DNA from: Curvibacter delicatus NBRC 14919 | Lineage (GTDB): Bacteria; Pseudomonadota; Gammaproteobacteria; Burkholderiales; Burkholderiaceae_C | Direction: 5' to 3' | Assembly (NCBI RefSeq): GCF_001592265.1 | Contig: NZ_BCWP01000023.1 | Coordinates: forward strand, 1-64,000 | DNA length: 64,000 nt | Shown here: in pieces, positions 1 through 7,558 of the stretch | Layout: each line of letters starts with the position of its first letter | Numbering within the stretch: position 1 is the stretch's first letter | Notes under the pieces: generated by a model | What the model saw: only the letters and a program-made list of their open reading frames with translations | Databases searched by the model: none | Told to the model about the DNA's origin: nothing | Position numbers and translations under genes: made by a program

Positions 1-36
1 CCTTAAGCTCTGTCTGGCTATTTCCAAGACAAAGAC

Positions 37-1242
37 ATGAGCGACAAAAGTACCGAGCTGATCCACCATCCCTACCTGCCGCCAGAAGGTTTTGCCGCGC
101 CGCAGCCGGGCGTGTTCAAGGCGTCGACGGTGATCTTTCCCAACGTGGCGGCGATGCGCAGCCGGGAGTGGAAAGACAAGACCGGCTACACCTATGGCCT
201 GCATGGCACACCCACCACCTACCTGCTGGAGGAGCGCCTGTGTGCGCTGGAAGGTGGTACGCAATGTGTGCTGGTGCCCAGCGGCTTGGCGGCAATTGCC
301 AATGTCGCTCTGGCGCTGCTCAAGCAGGGCGATGAACTGCTGATTCCCGATAACGCCTACGGCCCCAACAAGGCGCTGGCCGAGGGCGAACTCAAGGACT
401 GGGGCATCACGCATCAGTTCTATGACCCGATGGACCTGCAGGACCTGGCGCGCCGCATCAGCCGCAGGACCAAACTGGTCTGGCTGGAAGCGGCTGGCTC
501 GGTCACGCTGGAGTTTCCCGATCTGCGCGAACAGGTGCGTGTCTGCCGGAATGCGAATGGTGGGGCCGGCGTGCTGACGGCGCTGGACAACACCTGGGGC
601 GCCGGCCTGGCCTTCAACCCGTTCGAGTTGGGCGATGGCCTGGGGGTCGATATCTCCGCCCACGCCCTGACCAAATACCCGAGCGGCGGTGGTGATGTGC
701 TGATGGGCAGCGTGATCACGCGCAACGAGGCGCTGCACATCCGCATCAAGCTCACCCATATGCGGCTCGGCCTGGGCGTGGGGGCCAACGACGTGGAAGC
801 GGTGCTGCGCTCATTGCCCAGCCTGCCGCTGCGCTACTGCGCCCACGACCAGACGGCACGCGCCCTGGCCCGCTGGTGCCAGACGCGGCCCGAATTCGCC
901 CAAGTGCTGCACCCGGCGCTGCCCGACTCGCCCGGCCATGCCCAGTGGCTGGCACTGTGCGGTGACGAGGCAGGCCGCGCGGCGGGCCTGTTCAGCGTGC
1001 TGTTTGATGCCCGATACAGCCAGGCGCAGGTCGACGCTTTTTGCGACGCATTGCGCCTGTTCAAGCTCGGGTACAGCTGGGGCGGCCCGATGAGTCTGGT
1101 GGTGCCTTACGAGCTGGCCAGCATGCGCCAGGCCTGGCCGGCGCATCTGGCGCCAGGTCATCTGGTGCGTTTTTCGGTCGGACTGGAAGCCGCGACTGCA
1201 TTGCAGGCCGACCTGGTGCAGGCGCTGGCCGTCTTGGACTGA
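37..1242 (+). CDS. metC: Cystathionine beta-lyase-type PLP enzyme
   Basis: A 401-residue PLP-dependent enzyme of the Cys/Met metabolism family (AAT fold I). It is predicted to cleave cystathionine to homocysteine, pyruvate and ammonia in methionine biosynthesis. The expected PLP lysine is Lys213 in ALTKYPSGGG, and Asp184 in ALDNTW would bind the pyridine nitrogen. YTYGLHGTPTT near residue 52 matches the substrate/PLP-phosphate loop of MetC-type enzymes. Length is normal for the family. The start is the first ATG, with no strong ribosome binding site visible in the 36 bases before it. Cystathionine gamma-synthase or methionine gamma-lyase are close relatives, so the exact reaction is inferred. 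Confidence 0.85.
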   Translation: MSDKSTELIHHPYLPPEGFAAPQPGVFKASTVIFPNVAAMRSREWKDKTGYTYGLHGTPTTYLLEERLCALEGGTQCVLVPSGLAAIANVALALLKQGDELLIPDNAYGPNKALAEGELKDWGITHQFYDPMDLQDLARRISRRTKLVWLEAAGSVTLEFPDLREQVRVCRNANGGAGVLTALDNTWGAGLAFNPFELGDGLGVDISAHALTKYPSGGGDVLMGSVITRNEALHIRIKLTHMRLGLGVGANDVEAVLRSLPSLPLRYCAHDQTARALARWCQTRPEFAQVLHPALPDSPGHAQWLALCGDEAGRAAGLFSVLFDARYSQAQVDAFCDALRLFKLGYSWGGPMSLVVPYELASMRQAWPAHLAPGHLVRFSVGLEAATALQADLVQALAVLD

Positions 1243-1312
1243 TCGATAACCCTCTGCGGGTTGGTGTTTTCCTGAGTAGCCAAGTCATCGGGTGCTGGGT
1301 AGCCTAACAGGC

Positions 1313-2137
1313 ATGACCGAGATCAATTCCTTGCCCGAAGCCGCCGACCTGCCGGTCAATCCCGTCCCTTATGTGCCGCCGCCGCCCGAAGGGCCCAGGC
1401 GCCAGATCGCGGTGCTTGGGTTTGCGGAGCCGTTCCGTTGGCTGGCGCGTGGCGCTCAGGACCTGTGGGCCGCCAAGGGAATTGCCCTGTTCTACGGAAT
1501 CTGCTTCTGGGCCATGGCCATGCTGCTGCAGGCGGTCTTCTTTCGCCTGCCCGAGTACACCATGTCCATCGCTTCGGGCTGCCTGCTGGTCGGCCCCTTC
1601 CTGGCCATGGGTTTGTACGACGTCAGCCGTCGGCGTGAGCGGGGCGAGAAGCCCGACATTGTCTATTCCCTGACCTGCTGGGACTCGCACCTCGGCAGCA
1701 TGGCCATGCTGGTGCTGGTGCTCATCGTTCTGGAACTGCTCTGGGGACGGGCCTCCCTGGTGGTGTTTGCCGTTTTCTTCAACACCGGCATGCCCTCAAC
1801 GGCTGGCGTGCTGCAGGCCGTCTTCAGCCCAGAGAACTGGGAGTTCGTGATGGTGTACATGGTGGTGGGCGGCGTGTTTGCCGGCCTGGTTTTCGCCACG
1901 TCGGTGGTGTCCATCCCCATGATCCTGGACCGCGACACTGACGCCATCTCAGCCTCGATCACCAGCCTGCAGGTCTTCTTCAACAACCTGCCGGTGCTGC
2001 TGCTGTGGGGGGCACTGATCAGTGGGCTGGTGCTTGTGGCGCTGATTCCCTGGGGCCTGGGCCTGCTGCTGGTGGGACCTTGGCTCGGACATGCGACCTG
2101 GCACGCCTACCGGGGGGCGGTGCGCTGGGAGGCTTGA
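1313..2137 (+). CDS. DUF2189-type multi-pass membrane protein
   Basis: About 274 residues if started at the ATG at 1313; the frame stays open to an ATG at 1292. It has a proline-rich cytoplasmic N-terminus (YVPPPPEGPRR) followed by about six hydrophobic stretches, consistent with the DUF2189 integral membrane family of proteobacteria, whose function is unknown. A characteristic segment is LVGPFLAMGLYDVSRRRERG near residues 90-110, after the second membrane span. It lies 70 bp after metC on the same strand, but nothing in the sequence links the two functionally. The family name is by recognition of the pattern and is fairly likely; no function should be inferred. Confidence 0.7.
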   Translation: MTEINSLPEAADLPVNPVPYVPPPPEGPRRQIAVLGFAEPFRWLARGAQDLWAAKGIALFYGICFWAMAMLLQAVFFRLPEYTMSIASGCLLVGPFLAMGLYDVSRRRERGEKPDIVYSLTCWDSHLGSMAMLVLVLIVLELLWGRASLVVFAVFFNTGMPSTAGVLQAVFSPENWEFVMVYMVVGGVFAGLVFATSVVSIPMILDRDTDAISASITSLQVFFNNLPVLLLWGALISGLVLVALIPWGLGLLLVGPWLGHATWHAYRGAVRWEA

Positions 2138-2264
2138 GGGCCTAGGGCGGCGGACTTTCATGGTGCCTCCATTGAAGGAGGACAAGGCAGATATTGCATC
2201 TTGAGCTTGTCTATCGCGCGATTTCGGTGCATCCTGAGGCTGTCGATTTTGAAGGGGTCCCATC

Positions 2265-2891
2265 ATGAGTGATTTGCTCTTCGATCAGTTTCTGCTTCCG
2301 TTCTTCGTCCGGTTTTTCTTCGTGTTCAGCCTGATCGGCTTGGCGACGGGGGCTGGGCTGGTTTTCTTTCCCGGGCGCATGCGTGAGGTATTTGAACAGG
2401 GGAATCGCTGGCTATCGGTACGGCGCCACATGAAGTGGCTGGAAGTACCGTACGACATCGACACGGCCCTGTACCGCTTCGCGCGCCAGTTGGGGGGCGT
2501 TCTGATTGCACTTGCGGTGTACTCGACGTTTGTCCTGGCCACGCAAGTCAATGCCGCTGGCTTGGTGTCTGCCATGGGGGCTGACAAGACGGGCGACCCC
2601 ATGCTGGCGCTGATCGTCGCTGACACGGTACGCTGGTCGCTTGTCGCGGGGGGCGTATTGGGCATCGTCGTCATGCTTCTGGTGCTTTTTTCTCCGAACC
2701 TGATGGGAGGCATAGAGAAACCCGCGGACCGGTGGTACTCCACCCGGAACTGGCTTCGTGGACTCGATCAGATGCGCATGGGCTTTGACACCTGGGTTCA
2801 AGGACATCCCCGCGCCATGGGCAGCCTGATGCTGCTGGGATCTCTGGTGGTGAGCCTCCATTTCGGCATCAGATGGTTTGTCCAGGGCTGA
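2265..2891 (+). CDS. Hypothetical four-helix integral membrane protein
   Basis: A 208-residue protein with hydrophobic segments near residues 10-32, 75-97, 120-148 and 184-203, so probably four transmembrane helices. An AAGGGG-like ribosome binding site sits 9 bases before the ATG, supporting this start. Cytoplasmic loops are basic (RRHMKW, RNWLRGLDQMRMG). I do not recognise a family or catalytic motif. The upstream gap from 2138 contains a weak CCTCC/GGAGG hairpin and no other gene. The neighbours do not suggest a role. Confidence 0.7.
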   Translation: MSDLLFDQFLLPFFVRFFFVFSLIGLATGAGLVFFPGRMREVFEQGNRWLSVRRHMKWLEVPYDIDTALYRFARQLGGVLIALAVYSTFVLATQVNAAGLVSAMGADKTGDPMLALIVADTVRWSLVAGGVLGIVVMLLVLFSPNLMGGIEKPADRWYSTRNWLRGLDQMRMGFDTWVQGHPRAMGSLMLLGSLVVSLHFGIRWFVQG

Positions 2892-2953
2892 AACAACGCG
2901 GGATGGTTTGTGAAATGTTAGAGTCTCGCCATTAACTTGAGGGCACTCATACT

Positions 2954-3142
2954 TTGGCTACACCCAACTACGGATACGAAAAGCGTCAGAAAGAACTCGC
3001 CAAAAAGCGAAAGAAGGAAGAAAAACTCAAGAACAAGGCCGAGCGCAAGCTGGGCGGCGGTTCTGAGGATGGTGCGGAGCAGTCCGATGGCCAGCTGTCC
3101 GAGCCAGATACGCCGTCGCCGGACCAGCCCGCGCAACCCTGA
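2954..3142 (+). CDS. Small conserved lysine-rich protein, TTG start
   Basis: A 62-residue protein starting at TTG, read as MATPNYGYEKRQ. GAGGG lies about 12 bases upstream. The first half is a dense run of Lys/Arg/Glu (residues 8-36) likely to form a charged helix; the second half is acidic, proline-rich and disordered. Short proteins beginning MATPNYxYEKRQ and rich in KKRKKEE are, as I recall, widespread in Burkholderiales, which is the main support for it being a real gene. The function is unknown; nucleic-acid or ribosome binding is only a guess from charge. A perfect 9-bp hairpin follows the stop. Confidence 0.65.
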   Translation: MATPNYGYEKRQKELAKKRKKEEKLKNKAERKLGGGSEDGAEQSDGQLSEPDTPSPDQPAQP

Positions 3143-3150
3143 CGCACCGG

Positions 3151-3174
3151 CCTTGGCCATGCCTGTGGCCAAGG
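3151..3174 (+). terminator. Hairpin after the small lysine-rich gene
   Basis: CCTTGGCCA at 3151-3159 and TGGCCAAGG at 3166-3174 are perfect 9-bp complementary arms with a 6-base loop, 9 bases after the stop at 3142. No T-run follows, so it is not a classic intrinsic terminator; it may stop or stabilise the 3' end. Confidence 0.35.
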
Positions 3175-3281
3175 GCTGTCAAGTCCGCCCGCTGCTGGGC
3201 CGCGGGCAGCTTTCAAACAATCCCGACACGACATTCGCGCACTGCGCATTCTGATGGTGCCGCATCAGGAGCACAACACGG

Positions 3282-3791
3282 TCAGTCGTCCGGTCCATAC
3301 AGGTAGTCGTGCTTGTTCAGCGGAACACCGTTGTGCCTCAAGATGGCATATGCCGTGGTGATGTGAAAAAACAGATTGGGCAAGGCCCACTGCTGCAGAT
3401 AGTCCTCGCCGCATAACGTCCTGGTTTGGCCAAGACCGGCTGGCATGGTGATGTCCTGATCCGCCATGCCATCCAGTCCGTCTGGCGGCAGGGTGGATAA
3501 CCAGCTCAAGGTCTGATCAATGCGGGTCTGCAACTGCTCCAGGGCCGTTTCGTCATTGGGGTACTTGGGAGGTTCCAGGCCCTGCATGCGGTGGCCCCAG
3601 ATCTTGACCACATCACAGGCCACCGTGACCTGCCGTGAGAAAGGCAGCATGTCCGGCGCCAACCGGGCCTGCATCAGAACCTGCGGGGCGTAGCCGCGCG
3701 CCTTGGCATCGTTGATGCCTTTTTGCACGATGTGCCGCAGATTGCCCAAGGCCTTGCGGAATACCGGCAGGCTGGCCGAGGACAGCCTCAT
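3282..3791 (-). CDS. DUF1993 domain protein
   Basis: A 169-residue protein that matches the DUF1993 family in length and pattern: an N-terminal MRLSSASLPVFRKALGNL helix, an ARLAPDMLPFSRQV segment near residues 42-55, and a C-terminal NLFFHITTAYAILRHNGV block. Family members fold like the DinB four-helix bundle, but no enzymatic role is established. Its ATG overlaps the mnmH stop as ATGA at 3788-3791, so it is the last gene of a translationally coupled tesA-mnmH-DUF1993 operon. A conserved PL/DYLYG tail ends the protein. Confidence 0.8.
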   Translation of the reverse strand: MRLSSASLPVFRKALGNLRHIVQKGINDAKARGYAPQVLMQARLAPDMLPFSRQVTVACDVVKIWGHRMQGLEPPKYPNDETALEQLQTRIDQTLSWLSTLPPDGLDGMADQDITMPAGLGQTRTLCGEDYLQQWALPNLFFHITTAYAILRHNGVPLNKHDYLYGPDD

Positions 3792-4864
3792 GCGGCAACC
3801 AAAGCCTGCTGCTGGACGGCCAGCTCATCGGCCAGCACCCGCATCGCTTGCACCGATCGGTCCCGTGGGCTGATGGCAAAGGCCTGGGCATACTGCTTGA
3901 AGTTGCGTTGCATCGACTGCAAATACACCGGGTCATAGTGATTCAGCAACAGGTCGCGCACCACCGGTTCAATCTGGCCGGCACGAACCTGGGCTTTCCA
4001 GCCCTCAACGACCTGCTTGCCGCGCAATTGGGTCAGCGCATCGAGCCGTTCGCAAAAGGCTTCACGGTCGCGCACGAAGAAGTCGTAGTCTTCCAGCAGC
4101 AGTGCCACCCGTTGGTCATCGGGCAGCAACAGGTTGAGGCATTGGCCGGCGCGCATGGCGTCGATCAGGGCCGCCGGCACCGCCACATTGCCGACTTTCT
4201 TGCTTTCACTTTCCACGAACACCGGGCGTGCCGGGTCAAGCCGGCGCAGCGCATGCCAGATGCGGGTGTCAAAGTGCTTTTGCGACGGCTGCGGCACGCC
4301 CGGGATGGCACCCAGGACGGAGCTACGGTGGTTCGCCAGCGCTTCCAGGTCCAGCACCTGGGCACCGGCCTGTTCCAATGCCTGCAGCAGCCGTGTCTTG
4401 CCGGAGCCGGTGGTGCCGCAGATCACGCGCCAGTCGAATTTCGGCGCCAGGCGCGGAATGTCTTCCAGCAGCGCGTTGCGGAAGGCCTTGTAGCCGCCCT
4501 CAAGCAGGGTGATGCGAAAGCCGATCTGGCTCAGCACCAGCGAGAGCGAGCCGCTGCGCTTGCCGCCGCGCCAGCAGTAGGCCAGCGGTTTCCAGCTTTT
4601 GGGCTTGTCCAGCACTTCGCGCTCGATGTGATTGGCAATGTTGCGCGCTGCCATGGCTGCACCACGCTTGCTGGCTTCGAAGGCGTTGACCTGCTTGTAC
4701 ATCGTGCCCACCAGCTTGCGCTCTTCGTTGTTGAGCGTGGGCCAGTTGACGGCGCCCGGCAGATGGTCTTCGGCGTATTCGTCTTCGCTGCGGGCGTCGA
4801 TGAGGGTATCGAACTCGTCGAGCCGGCGCAGTGCCTCTTCGGCGGAGATGGTGGTCAAACTCAT
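3788..4864 (-). CDS. mnmH: tRNA 2-selenouridine synthase (MnmH/SelU)
   Basis: A 358-residue protein that replaces sulfur with selenium in 2-thiouridine at tRNA wobble position 34, and makes the geranylated intermediate. It has an N-terminal rhodanese domain with the catalytic cysteine in AYCWRGGKRSGS (about residue 97) and a C-terminal P-loop domain with the Walker A motif CGTTGSGKT (about residue 145). The ATG at 4864 overlaps the tesA stop as ATGA (4861-4864); a longer open frame upstream runs inside tesA and is not used. No selD lies in this window, so the selenophosphate donor must be encoded elsewhere. Confidence 0.9.
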   Translation of the reverse strand: MSLTTISAEEALRRLDEFDTLIDARSEDEYAEDHLPGAVNWPTLNNEERKLVGTMYKQVNAFEASKRGAAMAARNIANHIEREVLDKPKSWKPLAYCWRGGKRSGSLSLVLSQIGFRITLLEGGYKAFRNALLEDIPRLAPKFDWRVICGTTGSGKTRLLQALEQAGAQVLDLEALANHRSSVLGAIPGVPQPSQKHFDTRIWHALRRLDPARPVFVESESKKVGNVAVPAALIDAMRAGQCLNLLLPDDQRVALLLEDYDFFVRDREAFCERLDALTQLRGKQVVEGWKAQVRAGQIEPVVRDLLLNHYDPVYLQSMQRNFKQYAQAFAISPRDRSVQAMRVLADELAVQQQALVAA

Positions 4865-5505
4865 GAAATCAGTTTCTTCAGTTCCGGCCAGACGTTGTCC
4901 AGCAGGATGGGTTGCGCTTGCTCGTTCGGGTGGATGCGGTCCGCCTGGAACAGCCGCGCGGCATCCGGTACATCTCCCACGCCCTTGAGCAGGAAAGGCA
5001 CCAGCAGCGCCTTGTGCGTGCGAGCCACGTTGCGGTACAGCGCAGAAAAGCGGTTGGCGTAATCCTGGCCGTAGTTGGGCGGCATCTGCATGCCCAGCAG
5101 CAGTACCCGGGCGCCAGCTTTCTGTGCCGCCTGTGTCATCCAAGCCAGATTGTCCTCGGTATTGGCCAGAGCCAGACCGCGCAAGGCATCATTGCCGCCG
5201 AGTTCGATCACCACGATGCCGGGACGGTGCTGTGCCAGCAGGGCCGGCAGGCGAGATCGGCCGCCAAAGGTGGTGTCGCCGCTGATGCTGGCATTGACGA
5301 CAGTGAACGGCTTCTTCTCGCGTGTCAGCCGCTGTTCCATCTGGGCCACCCAGCCGCTGCCGCGCTTGAGGCCATATTCGGCACTGAGTGAGTCACCCAG
5401 CACCAGCACGGTGCGTGAGGTGGGTTCCGCCGCCTGGCAAAACCCTGTAGCAGCGGCCAGCAGGCCGATCGCGATAAAGTAGCGTCGAAACAAAGAAAGC
5501 CTCAT
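4861..5505 (-). CDS. tesA: Periplasmic SGNH arylesterase/thioesterase (TesA-like)
   Basis: A 214-residue secreted hydrolase. A signal peptide covers about residues 1-24 (MRLSLFRRYFIAIGLLAAA, cleavage after CQA). SGNH-hydrolase blocks are present: block I VLGDSLSAEYG with the nucleophilic serine, the block II glycine in SGDTT, block III GGND, and block V DRIHPN with the catalytic Asp-His. E. coli TesA is thioesterase I/protease I/lysophospholipase L1 and the substrate here is not determinable. It is the first gene of a coupled operon with mnmH and the DUF1993 gene, and its ATG overlaps by two bases the divergent start of the ABC ATPase. Confidence 0.88.
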   Translation of the reverse strand: MRLSLFRRYFIAIGLLAAATGFCQAAEPTSRTVLVLGDSLSAEYGLKRGSGWVAQMEQRLTREKKPFTVVNASISGDTTFGGRSRLPALLAQHRPGIVVIELGGNDALRGLALANTEDNLAWMTQAAQKAGARVLLLGMQMPPNYGQDYANRFSALYRNVARTHKALLVPFLLKGVGDVPDAARLFQADRIHPNEQAQPILLDNVWPELKKLIS

Positions 5506-6184
5506 GTCTGAATCCATCATCTCCGTGGAGCATGTGTACAAGTCGGTCACCGACTCCACCGGCACCCTCGACATTTTGCGCGATATCGACTTCCGCGTGC
5601 CGGCACAGCAGACGGTGGCCATTGTCGGCGCCTCCGGCTCGGGCAAGAGCACGCTGCTGTCCATCATTGCCGGGCTGGACACGCCGTCGCGCGGCACGGT
5701 GCGCCTGGCCGGTCAGGACCTGTTCGCGCTGGATGAGGACGCGCGTGCCGCGCTGCGGGCGCACAAGCTGGGTTTCGTGTTCCAGAGCTTCCAGCTTCTG
5801 GGTCATCTGACCGCACTGGAGAACGTGATGTTGCCACTGGAGTTGGCCGGTCGCCGCGATGCGCGCCAGGCGGCGGCCGACATGCTGGCCCGTGTCGGGC
5901 TGGCGCAGCGCCTGGGCCATTACCCCAAGGTGCTGTCCGGTGGCGAGCAGCAGCGCGTCGCGCTGGCTCGCGCTTTTGTCGTGCAGCCGGCGGTTCTGCT
6001 GGCTGATGAGCCGACTGGCAGCCTGGACTTTGCCACCGGGGAGAAAGTGATGGAGTTGATGTTCGAACTCAACCGCGAGCAGGGCACCACGCTGCTGCTG
6101 GTGACGCATGACGCCGGCATTGCGCGGCGTTGCGAGCGGCGCATCACCATCGAGGCCGGACGCATGGCCGCAGACGCGGCATAA
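5504..6184 (+). CDS. ybbA: ABC transporter ATP-binding protein (YbbA/LolD type)
   Basis: A 226-residue ATPase of the MacB/LolD/YbbA group. It shows Walker A GASGSGKST (about residue 44), the Q-loop FVFQSFQLLGHLTALENV, signature LSGGEQQRVALARA, Walker B VLLADEPTGSLD and switch His in LLVTHD. In E. coli ybbA is also divergent from tesA, which supports this assignment by synteny. There the ATPase is followed by the large permease ybbP. Here the next gene is rlmB, 34 bp away, so the partner permease is missing from the window. LolD would be expected next to lolC/E, which are also absent. Confidence 0.8.
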   Translation: MSESIISVEHVYKSVTDSTGTLDILRDIDFRVPAQQTVAIVGASGSGKSTLLSIIAGLDTPSRGTVRLAGQDLFALDEDARAALRAHKLGFVFQSFQLLGHLTALENVMLPLELAGRRDARQAAADMLARVGLAQRLGHYPKVLSGGEQQRVALARAFVVQPAVLLADEPTGSLDFATGEKVMELMFELNREQGTTLLLVTHDAGIARRCERRITIEAGRMAADAA

Positions 6185-6218
6185 GGACACCGCAGGACAA
6201 GGGGGATAATCCATCCCC

Positions 6219-6953
6219 ATGTCCTCGCCCAAAGTCCTGTTCGGCTTCCACGCCGTGGGTGTCCGTCTGAAGACGGCACCGAAATCCATCATCGAAATCT
6301 ATTACGAGACGACGCGGCGCGATGCGCGCATGCGTCAGTTCCTCGAGAAAGCCCAGGAAGCCGGGGTACGCCTGATCGAGGCGGATGGCCTGCGTCTGGC
6401 CAAGCTGGCCGGCAGCCATGGCCACCAGGGGGTGGCTGCACGGGTGGAGCCGGTGGCCCAGGTCCATTCGCTGGATGACCTGCTGGACAGCCTGACCGAG
6501 CCGCCGCTGTTGCTGGTGCTCGACGGTGTGACCGATCCGCACAACCTGGGTGCCTGCCTGCGGGTGGCCGACGGCGCCGGGGCCCATGCCGTGATCGCCC
6601 CCAAGGACCATGCGGTGGGCATCAATGCCACAGTGGCCAAGGTGGCCAGTGGTGCGGCTGAGACCGTGCCGTACTTCATGGTGACCAACCTGGCGCGGAC
6701 CCTGAACGAACTCAAGGAGCGCAACATCTGGTGCATCGGTACCAGTGACGATGCACCCAAGACCCTGTACCAGGTGGACCTGAAGGGGCCGGTGGCGCTG
6801 GTGCTGGGCGCCGAAGGGCAGGGCATGCGGCAACTCACGCGCAAGACCTGCGATGAGCTGATCAGCATTCCGATGAAGGGTGGTGTGGAGAGCCTGAATG
6901 TGTCGGTGGCCAGCGGCGTGTGCCTGTACGAGGCGCTGCGCCAGCGCGGCTGA
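6219..6953 (+). CDS. rlmB: 23S rRNA (guanosine-2251-2'-O)-methyltransferase
   Basis: A 244-residue SpoU/TrmH-family (SPOUT) methyltransferase that 2'-O-methylates G2251 in the peptidyl-transferase loop of 23S rRNA. The N-terminal substrate-binding domain starts [12 protein letters not shown]. The SPOUT motifs follow: motif 1 [20 protein letters not shown] (about residues 101-120), motif 2 [12 protein letters not shown] and motif 3 [17 protein letters not shown] with the knot. Length fits RlmB. The start ATG has no strong ribosome binding site but alignment of LFGFHAV near the N-terminus supports it. Confidence 0.92.
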   Translation: MSSPKVLFGFHAVGVRLKTAPKSIIEIYYETTRRDARMRQFLEKAQEAGVRLIEADGLRLAKLAGSHGHQGVAARVEPVAQVHSLDDLLDSLTEPPLLLVLDGVTDPHNLGACLRVADGAGAHAVIAPKDHAVGINATVAKVASGAAETVPYFMVTNLARTLNELKERNIWCIGTSDDAPKTLYQVDLKGPVALVLGAEGQGMRQLTRKTCDELISIPMKGGVESLNVSVASGVCLYEALRQRG

Positions 6954-6976
6954 GACCCGCGAAGGATACCGGCGCG

Positions 6977-7249
6977 TCAGGCCTGCGTGTTGAGCAGGCG
7001 GCCGGTGGTTTCGCCCTGGCTGTTCAGCGTGGTTTGGGTGTCGCTGCGCGGCGCCCCCTTGCCTTCGAGACTGCGAACCTCGTTCTGCGCCTGAGCCGCT
7101 TGCTGGCGCGCGCTTTCGGTTTGCGCTTCCAGCGATTGCACCTGAGCCTGAGCCTGTGCCGCCTCGCGCCGCGCCTGCTGCAGTTTGGCCTGGTACAGGC
7201 TCAGCTGCGCACTGGGCAGGCCGCTGGAGGTGGGGGCAAGGCCAAACAC
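6977..7249 (-). CDS. Small coiled-coil protein with QGETTGR tail (paralog 2)
   Basis: A 90-residue protein starting at GTG with GGGAG spaced 6 bases upstream. Residues 18-60 are a continuous Ala/Gln/Arg-rich heptad-like stretch predicted as coiled coil. The C-terminus LNSQGETTGRLLNTQA closely matches the end of the neighbouring small protein (VNTQGQTTGRIINTTA), so the two are tandem paralogs 13 bp apart. No signal peptide or membrane segment is present. I do not recognise a named family; small structural or surface-associated roles are possible but unsupported. Confidence 0.65.
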   Translation of the reverse strand: MFGLAPTSSGLPSAQLSLYQAKLQQARREAAQAQAQVQSLEAQTESARQQAAQAQNEVRSLEGKGAPRSDTQTTLNSQGETTGRLLNTQA

Positions 7250-7262
7250 GGAAACTCCCGAT

Positions 7263-7466
7263 TCACGCCGTGGTGTTGATGATGCGGCCCGTGGTCTGGC
7301 CTTGGGTGTTCACCACCGGTTGTGCGTTGCGCCGAGCTTCCTCCTGTGCCCGCTCGGCCGCTTTCTGCTGCTCGGCACGGTATTCCTGTGCGCGGACCTC
7401 CTCAGCCTGACGCGCCTTGGGCGGCGGCGGGGTGCTGATGGCTTGGGTGGCGGAGGAAACGGCCAT
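7263..7466 (-). CDS. Small charged helical protein with QGQTTGR tail (paralog 1)
   Basis: A 67-residue protein. The ATG at 7466 is preferred over one at 7487 because AGGAG lies 6 bases before it. The middle (about residues 18-48) is a Glu/Arg/Gln/Ala helix; the tail is NTQGQTTGRIINTTA. It is the upstream member of a two-gene set with the 90-residue paralog, and both run toward rlmB, converging on it. The shared tail with a divergent helical body suggests the tail is the functional or binding part. Function unknown. Confidence 0.6.
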   Translation of the reverse strand: MAVSSATQAISTPPPPKARQAEEVRAQEYRAEQQKAAERAQEEARRNAQPVVNTQGQTTGRIINTTA

Positions 7467-7558
7467 GCGGGACTCCTGAAACTCCAACGATGTTGCTTTT
7501 GACTCTAGGGCGGCGGAGCGGCCCTGTCAATGGTGGCTTTGTAACCGGATCCAGTGGC

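Noticed and set aside
1244-1275. Possible terminator after metC (AACCC...GGGTT then TGTTTT)
   Set aside because: The stem is only 5 bp and the T-run is broken; support is too weak.
3848-5062. 404-codon plus-strand frame opposite mnmH
   Set aside because: Shadow of mnmH, which has intact rhodanese and P-loop motifs.
7524-7545. Possible PhoB box upstream of phoD
   Set aside because: Only the first half-site (CTGTCAA) is good; the second half does not match, so it is mentioned with phoD but not listed.
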